A DNA stretch of 64,000 bases from Eustoma russellianum (lineage: Eukaryota > Streptophyta > Magnoliopsida > Gentianales > Gentianaceae), in NCBI GenBank assembly GCA_036186865.1, contig AP025043.1, forward strand, positions 35,673,657 through 35,737,656, given 5' to 3'. The first letter of the stretch is position 1; each line of letters opens with the position of its first letter. Of this stretch, positions 47,551 through 61,058 are shown piece after piece. Position numbers and translations under genes: made by a program. Under the pieces are notes generated by a model. That model was not told where the DNA came from. It did no database searches and saw only the letters and a list, made by a program, of their open reading frames with translations.

Positions 47551-48668
47551 TTGTATCAAAAACGTGTTGTACATATCTTTAGTTGTTCTTGTTATTATTG
47601 TTGGTTGGTTAACCTTGTTTTAGGATAGTTTGTGTTGTATTATTGCCTTGTCTTTCAAGTACACGTACGTAGCTTGGAAATGCAATTAGAATCTGAATTT
47701 TTGTCCAAACAAAGAGGTGAAATGCAAGTAGCTTACAAGCAAGGTGGTGACAAGCACTCATGTCAAAATCAGATTTGTTCTTCACGTTAAGAATGGATGA
47801 AACAAGCTGCTCACATCATTAACCAATAGGAAGGAGTCGTGCAAATGTACAAACCAATCAAAAAACAAGTGAAGGAAAGCAAGCAAGATGCACAACAAAA
47901 GATCCAATCAAAAACAATGAGGAATTCGGCTGGATGAAGGCATAATTGAGTTGAATATTCAAAGCCTCAAATACAACCAATCGAAGGCATTTCTAAGCAA
48001 GCTGCTTAATACATTATCCAATCAAAACTTTGGTTGAAAATCAAGCATGGAAGAAACGTTAAATCCTTTGAAAATTCAAAGCCAACTTGCAACCAATCAA
48101 AGGCCATTCCAAAGCAAGGTGCTCCATGTATTAACCAATCAAATTGATCAAGAAAAGTCTGGAAAACAGGATGGAGAGAACGGCAAGCAACCAGATTCTT
48201 GGAGCCAAAGTTGTTCAAAAACAAGCACCTTATTTTTAGTCTTGTACTTTGTACTTTAAACCTTGTACTCTTGTAATTTTCGTTTTGTATAAATAGCATA
48301 GGAATCAGATTGTAAACACAATTCAAACACAATTTCAAGAAAACATTTCAATCAAACATTCCTTTAAGGAGTTCTCAATTTTCTAGTTGAAGTTAAAACC
48401 ACTTAACGGTTTTCTTTCAAGTTCATAGCCTAGAACTTGTTAGTATTCACTTCATTTTTGGTTTACAGCATCTTAGGGTCTCAATGAGGTTTTAGATGTG
48501 TTGGAATACCAAAGAGGAAGAGGTGTTGGTATAAATTGAGCCAAGAACAAACGGTTACAGTTCAAGGGGTGTCATTGTGATGTTCTTTGCCATAGCTGAG
48601 GTTCAAATCAATTTGGAATAGGAGACAAAGTCCTTGGAACGTTTATCTAGCCTTCGTTTGGCTCATCA
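47358..48668 (+). mobile_element. CRM-like Gypsy, 3' LTR (1.31 kb)
   Basis: This is the partner of 39558-40869 with few differences, ending GGCTCATCA. GAAGG follows at 48669-48673. Confidence 0.95.
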
Positions 48669-48818
48669 GAAGGGTCCTTGGGGTTGAGGAACATTCTGGA
48701 CTGGAGGTGGATTTTGGTCTTGCAGTGGCAGCGATGGAGGGACATGTGCAGGTGGATGAGGAATAGGCTCCTGCACCTCTGGTCTTGCTCTTGCTGGTCG
48801 GCCCCTTGGTCGCACCAT
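48669..48818 (-). pseudogene. gag: Gag N-terminus, minus-strand Tekay-like Gypsy
   Basis: Read from 48818 down, it begins MVRPRGRPARARPEVQEP and is proline-rich. The same start (MVRPRGRPPRAGP) is found at 61355 in the plus-strand relative. The frame is cut at 48669 by the CRM-like element and continues at 39557. The longer upstream frame (from 48914) runs through the leader and was not used. Confidence 0.85.
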
Positions 48819-49108
48819 CTGCATTATGTAGCGTTGGGTTTTATTCAATCTGGGAATGTCATAATAAGTGGCAGAATTTAATCTGTACCAATAGCATATC
48901 TGGGTCATGCACATACATACTTTATAAATTAAATTTTGTGATTTGTCGTCAATTAGGGTTTTATCAATAGGCCGAACCCTAGTTTTCCAGTCTAAGTCAT
49001 CCTAGTTTAAGGTCAACTCTCATCTAGGATTATAACTTAGGTCTAAGATCAGGCTTAATCATCTACGATCATGAACTAGTTCTATGTTATGCCTGGATCT
49101 GGAGCCTC
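48819..49108 (-). other. Leader of minus-strand Tekay-like Gypsy
   Basis: About 290 bases between primer site and Gag on the minus strand. They contain repeated GATCTTAGACCTAAG-like words also seen after 7260 and 61100 in the relatives. No gene is seen. Confidence 0.7.
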
Positions 49109-49121
49109 GGCTCTAATACCA
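49109..49121 (-). other. Primer binding site, minus-strand Tekay-like Gypsy
   Basis: On the minus strand it reads TGGTATTAGAGCC, one base different from the usual tRNA-Met complement. Confidence 0.8.
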
Positions 49122-49123
49122 CT

Positions 49124-51584
49124 TGTAGCGCCCCGCATCCCGGCCCAGCCGGATACGGTGCGCCCACCGTACTTCACTAAGGAGAGTACCAGGCATCGAT
49201 CCATAACATGTTGTGGTCCATGATAAAATGCATGGACTTTTGCGCTTACATGTCAACAAGTAAGCGAAACTGTGACAGAATTAAAACCTCAAATAAAAAA
49301 CGTCTACGAAATCATTCTTAGTTTTACAATCCAAATCACAAGTACAGAAATTCTCAAAAGTAACTGTTTCCCATCACGATTACATAATAAGTCATCGGTC
49401 ACAACCCGCACGTCAAGTCTCCTAATTCGTCCATCTTTCGCTGTGCTCACGGGTAGGGGACCCTAGGTTCATCCTCAATCCATTCTACCTTGTTCCCTAC
49501 AATCTCCGGGAGGAAAAATACGGGGTGAGTGACAAAGTCACCAGCAAGTATACTATAAATAATCGAGGATTAAATGGAAAGTACATACAAGAACCGAACC
49601 CCAAAAAAATTCGGTTTAGAAACATACCTGACCTCCATCCAATACCCGTTAGTGATCAACACTTAATGTGTCAAGATCATAACTTAAGCAAGATCGCTAC
49701 TTAAAGAACATAACAATAAAAGGCTGCAACTTGCATAAGTTCGTAACATATCAAGGATCATCACCTAATAAGATCATAACTTAGGACCTACCAAGTTATA
49801 ACAACTTAGTCTAAGTATCATGTGCCACTACACGATGACTCAATAAATGTGACATGCATGCATATGTACGTGTGATGCATCGTGATAAAAATGATGATAT
49901 GATCTCTCGTGCCTTTCTTTCAAAACATCATTGTCAAGAAAACAATATAGTGTTCAGATCTATCTTCCCGGATCTGAGGCAGTCACTTCTCCCCTTCGAA
50001 TCTATTATTTCCGGATTCGGAACGGTAACGTCATCACTTATCGGGTCATTCTCTCCGGGGCCGAACGGTCCATATCAGGTCTATTCTCTCCGGGCCTGAA
50101 CGGTCCATATCATCAGATCAATTAACCCCGGATCTGGAGCGGGTCCTTACTGGCCAGGAAACATATACACACGGTACCGGTGGGAAGCGTTCTTTTTAAA
50201 AAAGAATGTTTTCTTTAAAAACGCTTTTCATCTTTCTTTTGCATAAAATCAATGCCATAAATCATGTAAATAACGATGATGCAATGCATGGCATGTACTA
50301 TGCAAATCATGATATAATGCAATATGTATACACATACGTACAACTCATTCCTTATACTGGAAAAATTTCCAACATTATCAATCCATATACTCGGCCTCAA
50401 TTCCCTTATGGTTAGGCCCACTATCATGAATGCTTATCATACATATGCATAAAAATGCCCTATCTGTTCATAATAAAATTCTCGTAACGATACAAAATGT
50501 GTAAGACACTTAATCTAATTAATTACGAAACAAGGCTGCTGAATTTCGGCAATACAGCGCCCCTTTCTTTTGTCTTTCATGTAAGCTCATTAAACTTCTT
50601 TTAATTTGGGCCAGCTTTGGGAAACTATTATAAACATACCGTTAATTGGTGATTGTAAGCCTAAGCCGTATAACTAAGCCTAAGTCCATTAGAATAAGGC
50701 CCTATAATAAGTTCCTCAATTCTGCTCGAAATTTAAGATTAGTGACGCCCACTTAATTATGGTGTTTACCATCCGATTAGTCATTTAAGATAAGTGACTT
50801 ACATAAAAGGGTCACATACGTCTTAAGTATTTGACATAAAAATTTTGCGGATTTCAAATATTGTTAGGGGCATCATTTATTCATTTTCCCAAAACCGTTA
50901 TATGCTGAATCCTGGATTGACCAATTTTACTATAAGTTTTAGTGTGACCACATCGTGACTCCTTTTTCAAAAAATCCAGCTCTCAAGCTTAGTAAACACA
51001 TAGGGCTAGTATCCTGCCAAAAATCAGCACAATTGCATATTCCTAAGGTCCATTACCTGGTCACTTATTATGTCATATAAAATCTGTTTAGCCTAGTAAT
51101 TTTCCAGCATGACCAGTTTTAATACAAATTTCTTTAAAAATAATCCGTAACTCTTTTTAACAAACTTCCAACTCTGATACTTAATATACACATAGGGCTA
51201 GTGTCATACCAAAAATCAACTAAATTGAGTGTCTCTAAGGTCTCATTTCAGGTCTCACAAAACGGCCTAAAATCTTCCCTGCTCCAGTGAATTTCAAATT
51301 TTGTCACATTTCATTCCTAAATGGCCTTTACTTGCATTGTTTGACATAAACACTTCATTAAACTCCAATCTCACCTTTTTCATGGGAAATTTACAGATTT
51401 AACACGTTTCAAGCACCATATAAAAATCTTTTCAAAACAGCTTGTATGCCACGTACATCACTCTTTGGCCATGCACAACTTGTTCCCACTAAATAACAAC
51501 CTTAGCATAAATTCGGTGCATACGCACCCTAACCCCCAAAAAACCCGTTTATGTACATGCAAGGAAAAAATCATGTATCCAAAA
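49124..51584 (-). mobile_element. Minus-strand Tekay-like Gypsy, 5' LTR, part 1
   Basis: Read on the minus strand, the LTR ends here with GGGGCGCTACA. It contains the hairpin array (49955-50125) and the 190-bp modules (about 50900-51300). It is interrupted at 51584 by a solo LTR, with CAAAA at 51580-51584 repeated at 56141-56145, and resumes at 56146. Confidence 0.85.
49955..50125 (-). repeat. Hairpin array in minus-strand Gypsy LTR
   Basis: Inverted repeats have different arms: cagatc/gatctg (49955-49976), cgaatc/gattcg (49997-50019), a third near 50041-50064 with one mismatch, caggtc/ggcctg (about 50076-50094) and cagatc/gatctg (about 50114-50136). Spacers are about 10-11 bases. Confidence 0.75.
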
Positions 51585-52857
51585 TGTGGCGCCCCGCACC
51601 CCGGCCCCGCCGGAGTCGGTGCACCCGCCGTACTTCACTAAGGAGAGTACTAGGCGTCGTCCCATACGAATCATGATCTATGATATAATGCATAGATTTT
51701 CGCGCTTACACTCAAATAAGTAAGCGAAACCGTGGCAGAATTTAAATCTTCAAATTAAAATCATCCACACGATCATTCATAGTTTACATCTCAGGTCAAA
51801 AGTATTGAGGGTCACAAAACAAATGTTTTCCATCTCAAATACGTCATCAGTCACCAGTCATAGCTGGCCAGTCATGTCTCCTAAATTCGTCCACTCCTCG
51901 TTGCGCTCATGGGTAGGGGACCCTAGGCTCATCCTCAATCCACTCTACATTATTTCATGCAGCCTCTGGGAGAAAAAAATAGGGGGGTGAGTGACAAAGT
52001 CACCAGCAAGTATACCATAAACAATCATGCATTAACTAGAAAGTACATACAAGAACCGAACCCCAAAAATTCGGTTTAGAACATACCTGATCTTCCATTA
52101 AACACCCGTAAGAAGTCAACACAAGGTATATCCAAGGTCATAGCTTAACAGAGGTTAAAACTTAACCGAGATCATAGCTTATGAAAGGATCATCATTCAA
52201 TAAAGATCATGACATACAAAAATGTCATCACTCAATAAAGATCATAACCTAGGAGCTACCAATTCATCACAACTTGGCCTAAATGTCATGAATGAGATCA
52301 TAGCTTACGTATCAATAGTAGTGAAATCAAAACTTAGGTAACGAGAGATAGGAGGATCATAGCCTATGTAACATTACCTCTAGCATTTGGCTAGCATCTC
52401 ATCCCTTCAATCAATAGCTGTTAAGGCAATAAAATCATAACTTAGTCACGAAGCAAGTAATAACACAACCTAGTGCAAATAGACTCAACATCATGCTAAT
52501 GCGTATGATTGTGCAAGAGTAGCGCATAATACCCTCCATCCAATACCCAATAGGGATAATCACTTAATGCGTCAAAATCATAACTTAAATAAAACCGTCA
52601 CTTAACACAGAATATAACAATAAAAGATTGTAACTCGCCTCAATCCACAACATAACAAGATTCATCACTTAAGGAAGTCATACTTAGGATCTACAAGGTC
52701 ATGACAGCTTAGTCTAAATATCATGTGTCACCACACAAAGACTTAATGAATGTAATATGCATGCATATGTACGTGTGATGCATCATGATAAAAATGAGAA
52801 TATGATCTTTTCATGCTTTTCTTTCAAATCATCATCGTCGTAAAACAATAGAGTGTT

Positions 52858-53052
52858 CAGATCTATGTCCCAGATCTGATGCGGTACGTCATCTCTTCTT
52901 GTCGGGTCTATTATGTCTGGGCCCGCACGGCCTCTTGTTTCTCTTCGTCGGGTCTACTATATCCGGACCTGCACGGCCTCTTATTTCTCTTCGTCTGGTC
53001 TATTATATCCGGACCCGCACGGCCTCTTATCAGATCACTTAACCCTGATCTG
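52858..53052 (-). repeat. Hairpin array in solo LTR
   Basis: Units have arms cagatc/gatctg (52858-52878), cgggtc/ggcccg (52903-52925), cgggtc/gacctg (52949-52971), ctggtc/gacccg with one mismatch (52995-53017) and cagatc/gatctg (53031-53052). Confidence 0.75.
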
Positions 53053-55380
53053 GTGGGTTCATACTGGCCAAGTTCATACTCACACACGGTACCGGTGGGG
53101 AATCATTCTTTTCAAAAATCATCTTTTGAAAACGTTTTTCATCTTTCTTTCACATAAAAATCATGCTGCAAATCATGTACGTGACGATGATGCAATTTAT
53201 GACATGCATTATGCGACTCGTGAACAAATGCATCATAATCATGCATGCACAGAATTGTCTTTTAAACAGGAAAAACTGTCCAGCAATCACATTCTATTCA
53301 TACAGCCTCGTGCTCATCAATTCGTGCTCATATTCATAAACCCATGCCATACATATGCATAATGAAGGCTTAGACACATGCTATTAAAATTTCGTAACAT
53401 TCCGAAATGTCTAACTAGCTCAAAACATCATACTATCATCAAAGGTACTGCTGAAATCAGCAGGGCATACCGCCTTACCTCAGTTTCGTGGGTCATAAAA
53501 CTTTATTCATTTTGATCCATCACCTGAAAAACATAGCTAATTAACCAAGGAACAGTATTCATAAGGCTAAACATCACATTCAAGCCTAAATGATCAAAAT
53601 CGAAGCCTTACAACTTAAGACATTAAACTGTCATATTTCCAGTTTTGTACTACTAACTTCAACTCGGTTGTTAACTATCAAAATGATGGTTTTAGCTGGT
53701 TTATTTACATGAACATGTACCTCTATGCCTTAAGTAGTTACCATAAAACTTCCAGGGCAATCCAATAAGTTTAAGGGGGTCATCTAATTATTTTCCCAAA
53801 CTGGGTACATGCAGAACTGGAATGACTAGTTGTATCACGAAATGAATTGTGACCAAACCACAACTCCTTTTTCCAAAATTCCAACTCACAAATGTCATAA
53901 ACACATCAAACTATCATCATACCAAAAAATCAGCTCATTTGCATATTCCTAAGGTGCATTTTCGAGCCACACAACTTGCTACTCAAAACTGTCCTGTTCC
54001 AGCAACTCTGTTTGAGCAGTTTTACAAAAAACTTCATTACAAATAATCCACAACTCCTTTTACTAAAATTCCAACTCACACATTTCATAAACATATAAAG
54101 ATATCACCATACCAAAAATTAGCCAATTTGAACACTCCTAAGATTCATTTTCAGGTCGTTCAACATAACAAATAAATCTGTCCAGTTCCAGTACTTCTGT
54201 TTGACCACTTCTTACTAAAAACTTCATTAAGGACAAACCACAACTCCTTTTATTGAAATTCCAACTCACACATTTCATATACATATGAGGATAACATCAT
54301 ACCAAAAATTAGCCAATTTGAATACTCCTAAGATTCATTTTCAGGTCATGCAAAATGTCACACTGTTCTGCCCAGTTCCAGTAATTTCTTCTTGAGCAGT
54401 TTTACCAAAAGATTTATTAAAATTAAACCATAACTCTTTTTACTGAAATTCCAACTCTCACTTGTACTACACACACAGGGATAGTGTCATGTCAAAATTT
54501 AGCTTAATAGAACACTTCTAAGGTTTGTTCTCAAGTCACACATTCAGCAACACAAATCTGCCAGCTCCAGTAGTTTCAGCACTTCTTCACCTTTTTATTG
54601 TTCAAGCATTCTTCAACCAACTTCATTTATTAAGATGACTTACTCTACATCAAATACACATTTAAACATAGTTATTTCAAGTCTCTTAACTCATTTTAGG
54701 CTACACATAACTCATACCAACAGTCTTGCCATTTACGCTTAGAATATGTCACTTTTCATACCAACACTTTTCTTTACATCAACTAAGTTCACGTCTTGTT
54801 CTTAGAATCTTCAACTAAGATTCATAACTTAAAAATGGCTAGTCATTCAAGCATGCACTTCACAAATAAGGCAAGATTGGCTAGAGTATACTTGCCTCTT
54901 TGAATCTTAGAGCTCTTCCTTATCATGAGCCTTGGTTGAAATGGGGTGAAGTCTTCCTCCACTTTGCATGTAGCCCACGGTTTTGAGACGAGGAAGAAGA
55001 ATGACATTAGTTACTATAAAAAAACATCTTCATTGGAATATGATTTCCTTACCAAGATGAATCTTGAATGGGGCTTGAAATGGATTTCAACCACCAAGAT
55101 GTTAGCTCCTCCTAGTGGCTTGACCAATCTTCTCCTAATGATCATCTAGATGAATTCTTGAGGCTTGAAGATCTTGGTTTTGTTGGCTCAACCAGCCGTG
55201 TTCTACAATGGGGAAAATAGGGAAGTCTCCTTGCTCCATTGTGACTTCTTGAGAGTGGTGTGTTCTAAAATTGCTTGGAGAAAATTTTCCCCTTGGTTTA
55301 AGGAGGTTGCCGTGAGTATGGTGGGAGGAAAAAGGAATCCTCCTTAGTTTAATTAGGCTAACTAGAATCACTTAGCCTTA

Positions 55381-55560
55381 GTTACTTTTACCCAACTATG
55401 GTTACTTTAGTTCAACTATAGTTACTTTATGTAAACAATAGTTACTTTATGTCAACTATAGTTACTTTATGCCAACTATAGTTACTTTATGCCAACTATA
55501 GTTACTTTATGGCTAACCTAGGTTACTTTGCCCAACTAGAGTTATTTTCTTAACCTTGTA
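55381..55560. repeat. 20-bp minisatellite, about eight copies
   Basis: The unit GTTACTTTATGCCAACTATA is in exact 20-base register from 55381 to 55520, with two degenerate copies after it. It lies in the start-proximal part of the solo LTR and has no counterpart in the other LTRs here. Confidence 0.9.
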
Positions 55561-56145
55561 GTAACATTAAGTAACCATGGTAATCTTTCTTGGTCAAACA
55601 TGGGAAGGGGGCAGTTTTGACTCCTTGGGGGGAAACTTTACCATGCTCAATTTCTCTCCAAATGAGTTTAATAAGAAGCCATGTGAGTATTTTCCCCCTT
55701 TTTAATTATTCCCCTTTTCTTGTTTTAAAATAAAATTAGGAAATTCTTAATTCCTCATGACTAAAGGGCCAAAATTTGTAGTAGTTGGGGGGGGGGGGGG
55801 AATTGTCCACTACTTGCAACTCCTTAATTTCCTTCTGGGCTTATTTCAAGAAGGCCCTTAAGATTAAACTCTCCTTTAATTTGAGAAAAATCCCCTTGAA
55901 GGCCCTTTTTAAACCTTGCGGCCGAAATTTCTCTTAAGCCCCTTTGGGTGAATTTGAATTGGTCATGGTTCATATCTCATGCTTGAATAATTATATAGCT
56001 TATCATAAAAGAATTTCTAAGGAAACTTAGTGAAAGGCTCTTGAAGGATGCTACTTTATTAATTCACTTATACGAGTCTTCCAGTACTATATGATTTTCG
56101 GCGGGGTACAACACACAAAGAACATATTAAGCTTAACACACAAAA

Positions 56146-57067
56146 GCATAAACCTTGTTCACACCTTACCCCATAACTTATCACTTCTTGCAAAACCACC
56201 GTTATTTCTTTCACCTCCTTCCAACCGTATCCCCCATCCATTGAAAAGGAGGGATCTTTAGCATGTTCATCATGGATTTATCACATAATAGTACTTAAAA
56301 TCAACATAGAATCCACCTTTAAGCAAAAACTCACACATACACGCCACTTAACCCCTAGGCCAAAAGTTTCATGCATCAAGGCTTAGCATTTCACATCTAA
56401 GATTGAATCTTAAGGTTATCTAGACATTCATGCAAGCACTGTCACATTCAAGCCACAAGTAAGTATAGTGTACTTGCCTTTTCAACTTACTCCTCTTGAA
56501 AGATGTATGGAAAAGTTGGAACCTTTCTCCTTTTTATGCATGTACCCCATGGTTTTGGAAAGGTAAAGGAGGTCAATGGTTAGTTTACATCCTCAAGTAA
56601 AAGATACACTTAGTAAGGGTTAGATGGACTTACCAAAGATGGAACTTGAGTAGTCTTCAAGCCTCTTAAGACTAGGATCCACAAAAGCTTGAGACTCTTG
56701 AGCCTAGTGACCATTGAAGGTCACGGTTTAGGGCAAGAAGGATAAGTGAGCTTCAAGCTAAGTAAAATGTAAGAATTCCCTTGAAAGTTGAGTATGTACT
56801 TACCTAATTCCTCTTGATCTTGAATGAATCCTAGGTCTCCTTGGTGTAGCCTTGGCCGTGTGGTTTAAGGAAGGAAGAAGAGAAGAATGTTTCTTGCTTT
56901 TGGTGTACTTTGAGTGTTGGAAGGATGGGAGGATACTCAATTGTGTTTTTTTTGGAGGGAGTCTTCTTTCTTGGCTATGTTGTAGCCGTTGGTGTTGTAC
57001 CCCAACGACCATGTACTTGAAATCGTGACTAAGTGATGTAATGAAAACGATGATTCTTTCAATTACA
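56146..57067 (-). mobile_element. Minus-strand Tekay-like Gypsy, 5' LTR, part 2
   Basis: This continues the interrupted LTR, with the gtgtacttgcc block at about 56475 repeating that of the solo LTR. The outer end is set at CAATTACA (57067), which would give TGTA/TACA termini with 49124 and a total LTR of about 3.4 kb. That end is a best guess. Confidence 0.5.
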
Positions 57068-58069
57068 TGTTACTTAAGTCAAAGTAGCACTACTTAATTA
57101 CTTTTGAAATAGATACTAAATAATTAAGTAAGGGGATATCACATGGTATTATAATACCTTGTGAATTTCGGCCAAGATGCCTTGACCAACCATAGAACAA
57201 TCTTGTTCATAAGAATTGATTCTCACAAAAGCAAGATTAAAATCATAATGTGATAAAATACATAAACATTATAAAAATAAAAATGGGATTTGATAAATGT
57301 GAAAGGACAAAAATACCCCCCAACACCCTCCTAATTTCGGCCAAGGCTTAGGAGAATCTAGAATTCTCCACACTCTTCTAAATAATTCATAATTAACAAA
57401 TTACATAATAATTTAAAAAATAAAATAGGCAATTTGCATGCAAAAGAAATGTTAAAATAAGAAAAGATGAGCTAGGGTGTAAGAAAAAGTAAGGCCTAGA
57501 CCCTCTTTCTCCCCCTCCCATGCACCGACGGATTTCCCCCTTCCCTTGCCCCTCTAGATTTTTTTAAATTGCAAGACCAACCTCAATTCATTCTATCTTG
57601 AATCTTCCCTCAAGCAAACCAAGCCAACACTTAAGAAAACTTCCATCTTCCTTCCATCGCCAACTTTCGGCCAACACCTCAAAGATAGGAGGTTCACCTC
57701 CATCTTCTTCTTCAAGCTCAAGGAGCCTCTAGGTAAGTCTCATTTCAAAGTTCCTAAGTAGATATTAATACATAATAGTGAAGGTCACAAGGATGTTTTT
57801 ATTCACCCCAACCGTGGCCTCCATGTTCAAATAGGTGAAAGTCTACAACTCTCTTAGGTGGTGCTATCTTGCTACATTTGAAGCTCCATTCCAAGCTCAC
57901 TTTGGTAAGATGTTTTAGCCTCAATTAAAACTCTATTTTCACTATTGAATAAAGACTAACCCTCTCCCTCCCTCATCTTCAAAACCGTATGCCCAATGGT
58001 GAAGGAAGAGGAGGATTCCAACTCAACTCACTCCATAACCAAGCTAAGACAAGAACTTTAGCTTGAGGA
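57068..58069. other. Unassigned stretch between two Gypsy LTRs
   Basis: AT-rich at first, pyrimidine-rich from about 57500. No coding frame or recognisable RNA is seen. The right part probably belongs to the start of the LTR ending at 61056, but its left border could not be placed by eye. TGTTAC at 57068 and TGTAAG at about 57481 are possible starts. Confidence 0.5.
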
Positions 58070-61056
58070 GGCAAGTATACACTAATCTCTCATGACTTAC
58101 TTAAATAATTAGTGACTAGAATGATTAAAAGTTCCAAAGATGTGATCTTTAGTTGAATATCTTAAGTTTAAGATTATATCTTAGTGATTCCTTAAGAACA
58201 ATGCCTTGCATGTGATTTATTCTTTCAAAGATGGAGTCTTTTCTTACATGTAATATAGTAAGAGGTTGATTTAAGATGAAATAAAATTTACCTAGGTGAG
58301 CCTAGGCAAGATTAACCCTTGGTTGTAACTTGAAAGGTCCTAGGAAAAGCATGCATGTGATGGATATGAGTTTTTATGAAGTTGTTGCAAGATTAGACTA
58401 AAAAGGACTCTTGAATGTGTTTCATGCTTGAATACATGTTGTAAAATGTGGTTAAGGTACCACATATGTTTCGGCCTAAAGGATGGAAAGGAAGGTGAGT
58501 ATTGACTTCAGGAAAGAACACTTGTTTTGTGTAGATGTGATACTTGCTTGGTTTACTATCTACAAACTGTTTGGTATGGTGCAAAAGTGACTTTATAATA
58601 GGCTTGGAATCTGGATATTCATGTTAAAATGGAGTGTATGTGTTAACCAATAAGCTATTTCATAAGAACAAGGGAAATAGTGGACATTTGACTTAAAGGA
58701 ATAACCAAACATCAAACCACTGGAGCTGGGCAGAATTGAGCAACGTTTTTACTAGCCTAAAAATGGGTCTTTTAGACCTTCAATCAAACTGATTTTAGGT
58801 ACAAAGTTGGCTCTATGTGTGTAGCAAATATGAGAGTTGGAATTTCGATAAAATAAGTTACTGATTATGTTTAATAAAATATTTGATGAAACTGCTCAGA
58901 TTGGAAATTCTGGATCTTGGCAGAATGGTGTTACGTTTTGAATTACCATAAAATGGATCTTGGAGATGTTAAATAAGGCTGATGTTCGGTGTGGTGGTAG
59001 TCCTGCGTGTATAGAAAGTATGAAAGCTGGAATTTTGGAAAAATGAATTGTGGAATATTTTTAATATAATATTTAGTAAAACTGCTCAGATTGAAAATTC
59101 TGGAACTAAGCAGAACTGTATCTCTTTTTGATTGGCTTAAAAAGGGGCTTTGTAGATGTTCAATAAAAATTGATTTTTGGCATGATAACAATACTAGGCG
59201 TGCAGTGAGTACTCAAGCTGGAATTTTTGTAAAACAAGTTGTGGATTATTTTTAATGATTTAATTAGTAACACTGTTCAATTGAAATTACTAGAACAGAG
59301 CAGAAATTAAGTAACGAGTTAGTGGACTCAAAAATGAATCTTAGGAACATGAAAATGGGATAATTTTCAGTAGGATGCTAGTCTTACATGTTTATGACTT
59401 GCGTGAGTTGGAATTTCGGAAAAAGAGATTATGGTTTTGCCACAATTAAATTTTTAGTAAAATGGATCAGTCCAGTTTTAGCATATGACCCATTTCAGAA
59501 AAATGATTAAATGAACCCTTTAAGGTCGTTAGATTGATCCGGAAATTTTATCGTAATCACTCAAGACATAAAGGAGTAAGACCATGTAAATTAATCCGGT
59601 TGGTCTTAACGTTTTGATGGGTAACTACGAATATAAATTGGATGTACTAAAGCTGGAAATTGGGCTGAACAGATGATTAATTTAAGAAGGCTCAATTTGG
59701 AGGATATGGACCTCTATACACGGTTTTGGCTTATAAGGGTTAAGCCTTAGGGTGTTTTTCAAGTTATGATCCAAATAATGAGGATTTTAAGGTCTCATAA
59801 GCCTAGTTAGCCGCCTATAAACATAAGGTGGGAAATTTGGAAATTCTTAGTTCCAAAATCATGCTTGTGACAAGTTATAAGAAACGCTTACGATTATTCA
59901 CGTCATGACTTGCATTGCATATCATTCCATGTATCATGCACATCCATATGCCACATGAACCTGATTTTATGAAGTTTATGCAAGCAAGTCTTTTCAAGTG
60001 AAAATATTTTCCGTTACGCATGAAAAGTTTTTTCTACGGTCGCATGTTTTAAAGAAAGCTTCATGATTCCTTTGCCAGCTAAGCATGCGACTAACCCAAC
60101 TCTAGACCCGGGGTTAATTGTCAGTTGACATGATATATTCTGGACCCATTCAGATCTGGGGTTAATTGATCTGATACATGTTCTGGACCCGTTCAGATCC
60201 GGGGTTAATTGATCTGATACATGTTCTGGACCCGCTCAGATCCAGGGTTAATTGATCTGATACATGTTCTGGACCCGCTTAGAACCGGGGTTAATTGATC
60301 TGATAGATGTTCTGGACCCGCTTATATCTGGGGTTAATTGATCTGACACTCTGTTTTTATGAAATGTTATTTATGGGACCAAAATGATGTTTTGACACGA
60401 CATGACATCATGCATTGCATTTTGCATATTCCACGAGCACGCTGATATGTTGTATGTTATGGTTAATGAATATTAAGACAGTATAGGTATAGCCCTATCT
60501 AGATTTATGCTTAGGCTAAATCATCAAACAAATTCAGGAATGAAGACCAGGTATAAGTTATTATTTGAGGTCTTTGGGTTATTACATACATGTTATAATT
60601 CTTTATGTATTTCATGGTTGTTTATTGTATTCTTGCTGGGTGATTTTTATCACTCACACTTTTATTTTTCCCAGAGCTAGATAATGCTAACATTGAGTGG
60701 ATCGAGGATGAACCGAGGGTACCCTATCCGTAGGCGAAGAAATCTGGAGGAAGCAAAGCTTAAGGACTTTTGTGCAGACATGATGTTTGTATCATGAACA
60801 ATGTTTGAACTTTCTGAATTTTGGTTATGTTATTTTGTGGGAATGCTACTTTTGAGAACTTAGTATTTTCGTAATGCATGTTTATTATGCAAAAAATTTA
60901 ATTCTGCCTAATTTTACTACCATGTTAAATGTTAGCATGGGAGTCCATGGCTTATGTTATGGATTTTCGCATGTTATGCATGACGCTTTGTACTCTCCTT
61001 AGTGAGGTACGGCGGGTGCACCGTATTCGGACGGGGTCTGGGTGCGGGGCGCTACA
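58070..61056 (+). mobile_element. Plus-strand Tekay-like Gypsy, 5' LTR (start unresolved)
   Basis: Homology with the LARD LTR is readable from the GAGGCAAGTATACA block (about 58070, equivalent to 4328) to GGGGCGCTACA at 61056. The 190-bp modules lie at about 58740-59460 and a six-unit hairpin array at 60101-60345. The 3' LTR is beyond the window, so ends and target-site duplication cannot be checked. Confidence 0.8.
60101..60345 (+). repeat. Six-unit hairpin array
   Basis: The unit is again about 43 bp, with linkers TACATGTTCTGGACCCG. Units 2-4 keep cagatc/gatctg; the first, fifth and sixth have one or more mismatches, so this copy is decaying. Confidence 0.75.
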
Positions 61057-61058
61057 GG

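Larger units (their letters stand above)
51585..56140 (-). mobile_element. Solo LTR of a Tekay-like Gypsy (4.56 kb), inserted in an LTR
   Basis: On the plus strand it starts TGTGGCGCC and ends TTAACACA, a TGTG/CACA terminal match, and is flanked by CAAAA on both sides. Its order of landmarks (GC-rich end, 'gtgacaaagtcaccagcaag' block, hairpins at 52858-53052, 190-bp modules at about 53800-54560, a gtatacttgcc block at about 54878) repeats that of the LTR it sits in. No primer site or interior accompanies it. It also holds a 20-bp minisatellite (55381-55560) and a 14-G run (55787-55800). Confidence 0.8.

Noticed and set aside
54946..55371. Open frames on both strands that could be a small host gene
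   Set aside because: They lie inside a solo LTR with clear ends and target-site duplication, and have no recognisable motif.
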